From JAXDLW01 sp050998755 (GTDB lineage: Bacteria; Chloroflexota; Dormibacteria; DASZGP01), in contig JBPCPW010000026.1 of the NCBI GenBank assembly GCA_050998755.1, positions 1-35,136 of the forward strand: a stretch of DNA of 35,136 nucleotides, written 5' to 3'. Both the position numbers and the translations under genes were made by a program. Below the pieces are notes generated by a model. It had not been told where the DNA came from. It searched no databases and saw nothing but the letters and a program-made list of their open reading frames with translations. Below, piece after piece: positions 30,657 to 35,136 of this stretch. Each line of letters starts with the position of its first letter. Positions within the stretch are counted from its first letter, which is position 1.

Positions 30657-31300
30657 CGAGGCATCCCCTTGACCCCGTGGGCCGCGGCGCGCTGCCGAGT
30701 GACATTCAGCGCGGTGGCGGCAATGCCGTCGGGGTCCTGGGTGGCGTCGATGACGTGGTAGCGATCGGCGTCGCGGCGGGCGAAGTCAAGGTAGCCGTCC
30801 CTGACCCGCGTGTAAAAGCTCAGGTCCTCCTGTTCCATGCGGTCGGCGCTGCGACCCTTCACCGCCGCCTGCCGGGCGAAACCGGTCTCGGGGGGCAGGT
30901 CCAACAGGAAGGTGAGGTCCGGGCGCACCTTGAGGACCATCTGCATCGCGGAGAGGACGGCCATCTCCAGGCCACGACCCGCCCCCTGGTAGGCAAAGGT
31001 GGAGTCGACGTAGCGGTCGGCCACCACGACAACCCCGCGGGCCATCTGGGGGATGATGACCTCCTTTAGAAGTTGAGCGCGCGCGGCGGTGTAGAGGCTG
31101 GCCTCGGCCCAGGCGGCCATGTCATGGTGCTCGACCGACAGCAGGATCTCGCGTACCGCCTCGCCCAGGCGGGTGCCGCCGGGTTCCCTCACCGCGACCG
31201 CTGGAAGCCCCTCGGACTGCAGGGCGGCCACCAGGCGCGCCGCCTGCGTCGACTTGCCACTGCCCTCGACCCCCTCGAAGGTCACCAGGTATCCCCTCAC
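30653..31300 (-). CDS. tmk: Thymidylate kinase
   Basis: A 215-residue dTMP kinase. GVEGSGKSTQAARL is the P-loop, REPGGTRLGE and ADRYVDSTFAYQGAGRG the TMP-binding DRY motif, and LDLPPETGFARQ the LID. It phosphorylates dTMP to dTDP for DNA synthesis. The GTG at 31300 has no ribosome-binding site; TAGAAT on the minus strand (31315-31310) ends nine bases before it, a possible internal promoter. It is followed by darA with a 4-bp overlap. Confidence 0.95.
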   Translation of the reverse strand: MRGYLVTFEGVEGSGKSTQAARLVAALQSEGLPAVAVREPGGTRLGEAVREILLSVEHHDMAAWAEASLYTAARAQLLKEVIIPQMARGVVVVADRYVDSTFAYQGAGRGLEMAVLSAMQMVLKVRPDLTFLLDLPPETGFARQAAVKGRSADRMEQEDLSFYTRVRDGYLDFARRDADRYHVIDATQDPDGIAATALNVTRQRAAAHGVKGMPR

Positions 31301-31319
31301 AGGCGGTGAATTCTAGTGG

Positions 31320-32765
31320 TTACTCGTCGTCCGATGGGGTGTCATCGATCTCGTAGATTCGCCTCAGCACCGTCTCCACCTGGGCGACGCTGTTGGTGCG
31401 TAGCACCTCCACCGGGGTCCCCTGGGCCTCGGCCTGCTGGATCGGCGAGTCCCTTCGGCGGTAGTAGCTCTTCAGCGTGAGCACCAGGTCGGCGTCCTCT
31501 GGATGGTGCAGGATGCGCACCGGCAGGCCGAGCTCCTTCACCGTCTGCTCGACGTGGCTCCGGCTGACCCCATAGGGGAAGATGCTGATGGGTTCGTACG
31601 CCGCGCGCTGCCGTCTGCCGCCACCGCCTGGGCTGACCAGTGACGGCCTGACCCGACGGGGGGCGGCGGGAGCCGCGTTGGCGGGGCGACGTGAGGTGAG
31701 CTGCCGCGGGACCGGCGCGACCTGCGTGATGACCGAACCGTCCGGCCGCCGGGTGCGCAGCTGGGGAGGCTTGAACTGCCCGCGCAGGGCGACGTCGACG
31801 ACCTCGTCAAGGGGCGTGTGCACCACCAGCTGGTCACGCTCCTGGATCTCCACCAGGACGTCGAAGGTGGGCGGCGCCTTGCGCTCCTGGACCGATTTCT
31901 GGCTGCCCCGGCGGCGCGCCTCCTCATCCCCCAGGGTCACCGTCTGGATCCCGCCCAGGAGGTCGTTGAGGGTGGGGTTGACGAGCAGGTTGTCGAGGCT
32001 CCCGCCGTGCGCTGTGGCCACCAGCTGCACTCCGCGTTCGGCGATGGTGCGCGCGGCGGTGGTCTCCAACTCGGTGCCGATCTCATCGATCACGATGACT
32101 TCGGGCATGTGGTTCTCGACAGCCTCGATCATCACCGCATGCTGCAGGTTGGGAGTGCGCACCTGCATCCGGCGTGACCGTCCGATACCCGGGTGCGGGA
32201 TATCACCGTCGCCGCCGATCTCGTTGCTGGTGTCGACGATCACCACGCGCATGCGCTTCTCGTCGGACAGGACACGGGCGCATTCCCGGAGCATGGTGGT
32301 CTTGCCCACTCCTGGGCGTCCCAACAGCAGGATCGAGCGCCCGCTGACCACCAGGTCCCTGATCAGGTCGACGGTCCCGGTGACCGCCCTGCCCACCCGG
32401 CAGGTCATCCCCACGATCTCGCCGCGCCTGTTGCGGATCGCTGAGATCCGGTGCAGGGTCTGCCCTATCCCGGCCCGGTTGTCATCGCCGAAGGAGCCGA
32501 CCCGTGAGGAGACGTACTCCAGGTCCGACGGGTTGACCGGTGCACTGCCAAGGGTGACCTCGCCGTCGCTGAAACGTGCCTCGGGCTCCCGGCCGAGGTC
32601 CAGGACGATCTCCAGCAACTCGGCCCGGCGACTTGAAGCAGCGACCCTCGCAGCGTCGCGCACCGTGGGGGGCAGCGCGCTGAACAACAGGTCTAGCTCG
32701 GCGGCCCAATCCTGCTCGCGGGCATGCGCGCCCGGGGCGGCCTTGTTGCTGACCGGCGCACTCAC
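31320..32765 (-). CDS. SpoIIIAA/Ycf45-type AAA ATPase with C-terminal R3H-like extension
   Basis: A protein of about 481 residues. ILLLGRPGVGKTTMLRECAR is the P-loop and MPEVIVIDEIGTELETTAA the Walker B; this is the Ycf45/SpoIIIAA-type ATPase seen in Chloroflexi, cyanobacteria and Thermus. The C-terminal part has SIFPYGVSRSHVEQTVKEL and VLTLKSYYRRRDSPIQQAE, like the R3H domain extension of that group. Role is unknown; nucleic-acid handling is likely. I chose the GTG at 32765 because it forms GTGA with the upstream stop; the longer frame runs through the GNAT gene. It has a Pro/Arg-rich linker (around residues 345-390). Confidence 0.9.
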   Translation of the reverse strand: MSAPVSNKAAPGAHAREQDWAAELDLLFSALPPTVRDAARVAASSRRAELLEIVLDLGREPEARFSDGEVTLGSAPVNPSDLEYVSSRVGSFGDDNRAGIGQTLHRISAIRNRRGEIVGMTCRVGRAVTGTVDLIRDLVVSGRSILLLGRPGVGKTTMLRECARVLSDEKRMRVVIVDTSNEIGGDGDIPHPGIGRSRRMQVRTPNLQHAVMIEAVENHMPEVIVIDEIGTELETTAARTIAERGVQLVATAHGGSLDNLLVNPTLNDLLGGIQTVTLGDEEARRRGSQKSVQERKAPPTFDVLVEIQERDQLVVHTPLDEVVDVALRGQFKPPQLRTRRPDGSVITQVAPVPRQLTSRRPANAAPAAPRRVRPSLVSPGGGGRRQRAAYEPISIFPYGVSRSHVEQTVKELGLPVRILHHPEDADLVLTLKSYYRRRDSPIQQAEAQGTPVEVLRTNSVAQVETVLRRIYEIDDTPSDDE

Positions 32766-33790
32766 CCGAACACCGGCGCGAACGCCTTTTCCTTGCGGGG
32801 TTTGCGCACCGCAGCAGGCACCCGCGAACGCATTTCCCTGACCATCAAATCCTGGCCGGCAAGAGTCTCGAACGCCGCATCCTGGAGCACCCTGGTGGTG
32901 ACCGTGTCGTAGTTGCGGACGTTGCACCATACCGCGCTGCCGTGCCCTGACAGGCCGCGCAGCGCCTCGTTGAGCAGCTGACGCTCCAGCTCGCCGTCAC
33001 CGTGCTGGTCCTGCCGGGTCAGCAAGGCCACCGTGTGCGGCCGTCCCGGGGAGCCGGCCTCAACGCCCATCCAGGCGATGACCTCGTTGCTCCGCTCCAG
33101 CACCATGCTGCGGTTGCCCCGGCGTCCAAACCGATGCAGCCACTCGCCCTCGTTAAGGGCGCGCCACTGTTGATAGTCGGGCGCCTCGGCCTGGGACACC
33201 GGCCGCGGCGTGGCAGCCAGGTACAGCGCGAAGAGCCCAAGCGCATCCTTGCGGGTCACAGCGCGGAGCCCGGGCGGAGGTTCGCCGACGGGGGAGCTGT
33301 CGAATTCGTGGCGATAAAACACGCGGTCGCGGGCGTAGGGCGTGAACCCGTGGGCCTTGAAACTTTCCAGCACCGCGTGACCCTCGGGGATGCGCACATA
33401 GATACGTGCCACGCCCATCCCCATGGCCTCGCTGCAGAGATGGTCGATCAGGGCCCCCCCACCGCTCCCCGCCAGCTCCGGGGCCAGGGAGAGGTTGAGC
33501 ACCCGGATCGCATCCGGGTTGCGCCGCCGCGTCGCCGGCACCCGGCTCTCGGTTCCACCCAGGACCTCGGCCTGGATGAAGCCGGAGACCCGCCCCTCGT
33601 CATCCTCCAGCACGTACAGCATCTCACTGGGGGTGGAGAGCGGTAGCAGCGAGCTCAGGGTCCTGGTGACGATCTGCCAGAGTCGCACCGGGTGCGTCGC
33701 CCCGTCCCCCTGCAATGAGAGCTTCAGCCCGTCGTCGTATATCTCGTCGATCCGGCCCCAGTCCGTGACCTGGGCGGAGCGGATGTTCAA
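32762..33790 (-). CDS. GNAT-family N-acetyltransferase, possible double domain
   Basis: A 342-residue protein with an N-terminal GNAT-like domain (RVLNLSLAPELAGSGGGAL, the AcCoA-binding stretch near 100-120) and a second half (VLERSNEVIAWMGVEAGSP to NEALRGLSGHGSAVWC) that resembles another GNAT fold. The substrate is unknown. It lies between pdxT and the ATPase with ATGA and GTGA overlaps, so it is firmly in the operon. The C-terminal basic tail KPRKEKAFAPVFG is short. Confidence 0.8.
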   Translation of the reverse strand: MNIRSAQVTDWGRIDEIYDDGLKLSLQGDGATHPVRLWQIVTRTLSSLLPLSTPSEMLYVLEDDEGRVSGFIQAEVLGGTESRVPATRRRNPDAIRVLNLSLAPELAGSGGGALIDHLCSEAMGMGVARIYVRIPEGHAVLESFKAHGFTPYARDRVFYRHEFDSSPVGEPPPGLRAVTRKDALGLFALYLAATPRPVSQAEAPDYQQWRALNEGEWLHRFGRRGNRSMVLERSNEVIAWMGVEAGSPGRPHTVALLTRQDQHGDGELERQLLNEALRGLSGHGSAVWCNVRNYDTVTTRVLQDAAFETLAGQDLMVREMRSRVPAAVRKPRKEKAFAPVFG

Positions 33791-34365
33791 GCGACCATTG
33801 CCAAGAAGTGCTCGTGGAGGCGGTCGTCGTGGCTGAGTTCCGGGTGGAAGGTGAGACCCATCACCCGCGCGCTGCTCACTGCCACCACCCGCCCATCATG
33901 CTCCGCCAGGACCTGAATTGAGGGATCCACCGACTCGATGAAGGGGGCGCGGATGAAGACCCCTGGGAACGGCGCGTCAAGCACCGTGAACTCAACGTCG
34001 GCCTCGAAGCTGTCGGGTTGCCGCCCGTAGCCGTTGCGACGCACCGAGATCGGGAGGATGTCCAGGGATTCCTGGTCCGGCAGCCCGTCGAGGACGTCGC
34101 GCGCCAGCAGGATCAGCCCGGCGCAGGTGGCCATCGCCGGCATCCCAGTGCGGAGACGCTGGCGCAGTGGCTCCTGGAGCTGGAACTTGCGCAGCAGTTT
34201 GTCCATGGTCGTGCTCTCCCCTCCCGGGAGCACAACGGCGTCCGCCAGCCGGAGATCCGTCTCGGTTCGCATCGCAAAAGCCTCGACCCCGAGTCGGCTG
34301 AGACTCTCGATGTGCTCGCGGAAGGCGCCCTGCAGGGCAAGTACGCCCACCCGCGGGGACGTCAA
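33787..34365 (-). CDS. pdxT: Pyridoxal 5'-phosphate synthase glutaminase subunit
   Basis: A 192-residue glutamine amidotransferase. VGVLALQGAFREH is the N-terminal signature, PGGES lies at 47-51, the nucleophile is Cys81 in ATCAGLILLA, and the His/Glu pair in LTFHPELS completes the triad. It hydrolyses glutamine and channels ammonia to PdxS for vitamin B6 synthesis. Downstream of pdxS with a 7-bp gap, and its stop overlaps the GNAT start. Confidence 0.97.
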   Translation of the reverse strand: MTSPRVGVLALQGAFREHIESLSRLGVEAFAMRTETDLRLADAVVLPGGESTTMDKLLRKFQLQEPLRQRLRTGMPAMATCAGLILLARDVLDGLPDQESLDILPISVRRNGYGRQPDSFEADVEFTVLDAPFPGVFIRAPFIESVDPSIQVLAEHDGRVVAVSSARVMGLTFHPELSHDDRLHEHFLAMVA

Positions 34366-34372
34366 CCCCCGA

Positions 34373-35136
34373 CTACCAACCTCTGGAGGCGAGCAATTCC
34401 TCCTGGGGGATGGTCGCGATCTCGATCCCCTTCATGGCTTTGCCCAATCCCTTGCTGACTTCGAGGATGACATCCGGCTTGTCGAAGTACGTCGTGGCGG
34501 CGACGATGGCCTTGGCCATGGTGATGGGGTCCTCCGACTTGAAGATGCCCGAACCAACAAAGTTGCCGTCGCACCCAAGCTGCATCATCAGAGCGGCGTC
34601 GGCCGGGGTGGCGATCCCGCCGGCGGAGAAGTTGACCACCGGCAGCTTGCCCAGACGGGCCGTTTCGGCCACCAGGTCGTATGGCGCCTGCAGTTCCTTG
34701 GCGGCGGTGTAGAGCTCCTCTTCGGCCATGCCCTGCAGGCGGCGAATCCCCCCACTAACCGCCCGCATGTGGCGCACCGCCTCGACCACGTTGCCGGTGC
34801 CGGCCTCACCCTTGGTGCGGATCATGGCCGCGCCCTCACTGATCCGGCGCAGGGCCTCGCCAAGGTTGCGCGCCCCGCAGACGAACGGCACCTTGAACAG
34901 CCACTTGTCAACGTGGTTCTCCTCGTCCGCAGGAGTCAGGACCTCCGACTCGTCGATGAAGTCGATGCCGATGGCCTCCAGGAGCTGGGCCTCCACGAAA
35001 TGGCCGATGCGCACCTTGGCCATGACCGGGATGGTCACCGCGGCCTGGATCTCGGCGATCAGAGAAGGGTCGCTCATGCGCGCCACGCCACCGTCCCGGC
35101 GAATGTCCGCGGGGACCCGTTCCAGGGCCATCACCG
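34373..35136 (-). CDS. pdxS: Pyridoxal 5'-phosphate synthase, PdxS subunit (partial, 5' end outside window)
   Basis: The last 254 residues of PdxS are present. VMALERVPADIR-type start, VMAKVRIGH with the first catalytic Lys, IDFIDESEVLTPADEENHV, RTKGEAGTGNVVEAV with the second catalytic Lys, and VVNFSAGGIATPADAALMM are all intact. PdxS joins ribose-5-phosphate, glyceraldehyde-3-phosphate and ammonia to pyridoxal phosphate. The family is about 295 residues, so around 40 are beyond the window edge. It heads the run pdxS-pdxT-GNAT-ATPase-tmk-darA. Confidence 0.97.
   Translation of the reverse strand, partial: VMALERVPADIRRDGGVARMSDPSLIAEIQAAVTIPVMAKVRIGHFVEAQLLEAIGIDFIDESEVLTPADEENHVDKWLFKVPFVCGARNLGEALRRISEGAAMIRTKGEAGTGNVVEAVRHMRAVSGGIRRLQGMAEEELYTAAKELQAPYDLVAETARLGKLPVVNFSAGGIATPADAALMMQLGCDGNFVGSGIFKSEDPITMAKAIVAATTYFDKPDVILEVSKGLGKAMKGIEIATIPQEELLASRGW

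Noticed and set aside
1..35136. CRISPR arrays, tRNA or rRNA genes, intact transposases
   Set aside because: I looked for regular spaced palindromic repeats, cloverleaf patterns, rRNA blocks and transposase motifs and saw none; the only direct repeat array is the five-copy set at 174-291.

Overview
The window is a 35 kb, GC-rich, gene-dense bacterial chromosome segment. The gene set suggests a terrabacterial lineage in the Chloroflexota/Dormibacterota/Actinomycetota sphere: actinobacterial-type inositol-1-phosphate synthase, a PimA-like mannosyltransferase, a PI-phosphate synthase-like CDP-alcohol transferase, a SigR/RsrA-like sigma/anti-sigma pair, a DarA-type c-di-AMP receptor and PdxS/PdxT. 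I lean towards a Dormibacterota/Chloroflexota-like organism, but the sequence alone does not settle it. No tRNA, rRNA, CRISPR array or transposase was seen.

Region 1 (1-2.3 kb) looks degraded or is a contig edge. It holds a G/C homopolymer hairpin, five 17-bp direct repeats at about 22-bp spacing (iteron-like), a small membrane ORF, a frameshifted exported protein, a C-terminal remnant of a plasmid RepA-type initiator and a frameshifted amidohydrolase.

Region 2 (2.2-9.7 kb, minus strand) is a tightly overlapping nine-gene operon: ArsR-type regulator, ino1, two LpxL/PatA-type acyltransferases, PHP phosphoesterase, PimA-like mannosyltransferase, PI-phosphate synthase-like enzyme, DUF2127 membrane protein and acyl-CoA thioesterase. 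This is a route from glucose-6-phosphate to acylated phosphatidylinositol mannosides. A perfect 9-bp inverted repeat in front of arsR is a likely operator for the whole operon.

Region 3 (9.8-21.4 kb) is a mosaic of short units: a small membrane protein with an apparent AUC start, a phospholipase C-type phosphoesterase, a YtxH-like protein, a penicillin-acylase-family hydrolase, a glutaredoxin-PDZ fusion followed by a GDPD with no ordinary start codon, an HD phosphohydrolase, and two ECF sigma/anti-sigma pairs with candidate autoregulatory promoters. The second sigma factor appears leaderless, and its promoter lies inside the divergent gene.

Region 4 (21.4-25.2 kb) has a histone-H1-like basic protein with a strong promoter and terminator, then selD, an AGPS-like FAD oxidase and an MBL-fold hydrolase. 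The key discovery is that selD continues upstream through an in-frame UGA at codon 17, exactly where E. coli SelD has its catalytic Cys17. A 9-bp stem with an AGGUC-type loop follows 24 nt downstream. This selD is therefore itself a selenoprotein gene that ordinary ORF calling truncates.

Region 5 (25.2-35.1 kb, minus strand) is a ten-gene run: pdxS (partial), pdxT, double GNAT, SpoIIIAA/Ycf45-like ATPase, tmk, darA, a membrane protein, then the MoxR/DUF58/transglutaminase triad.
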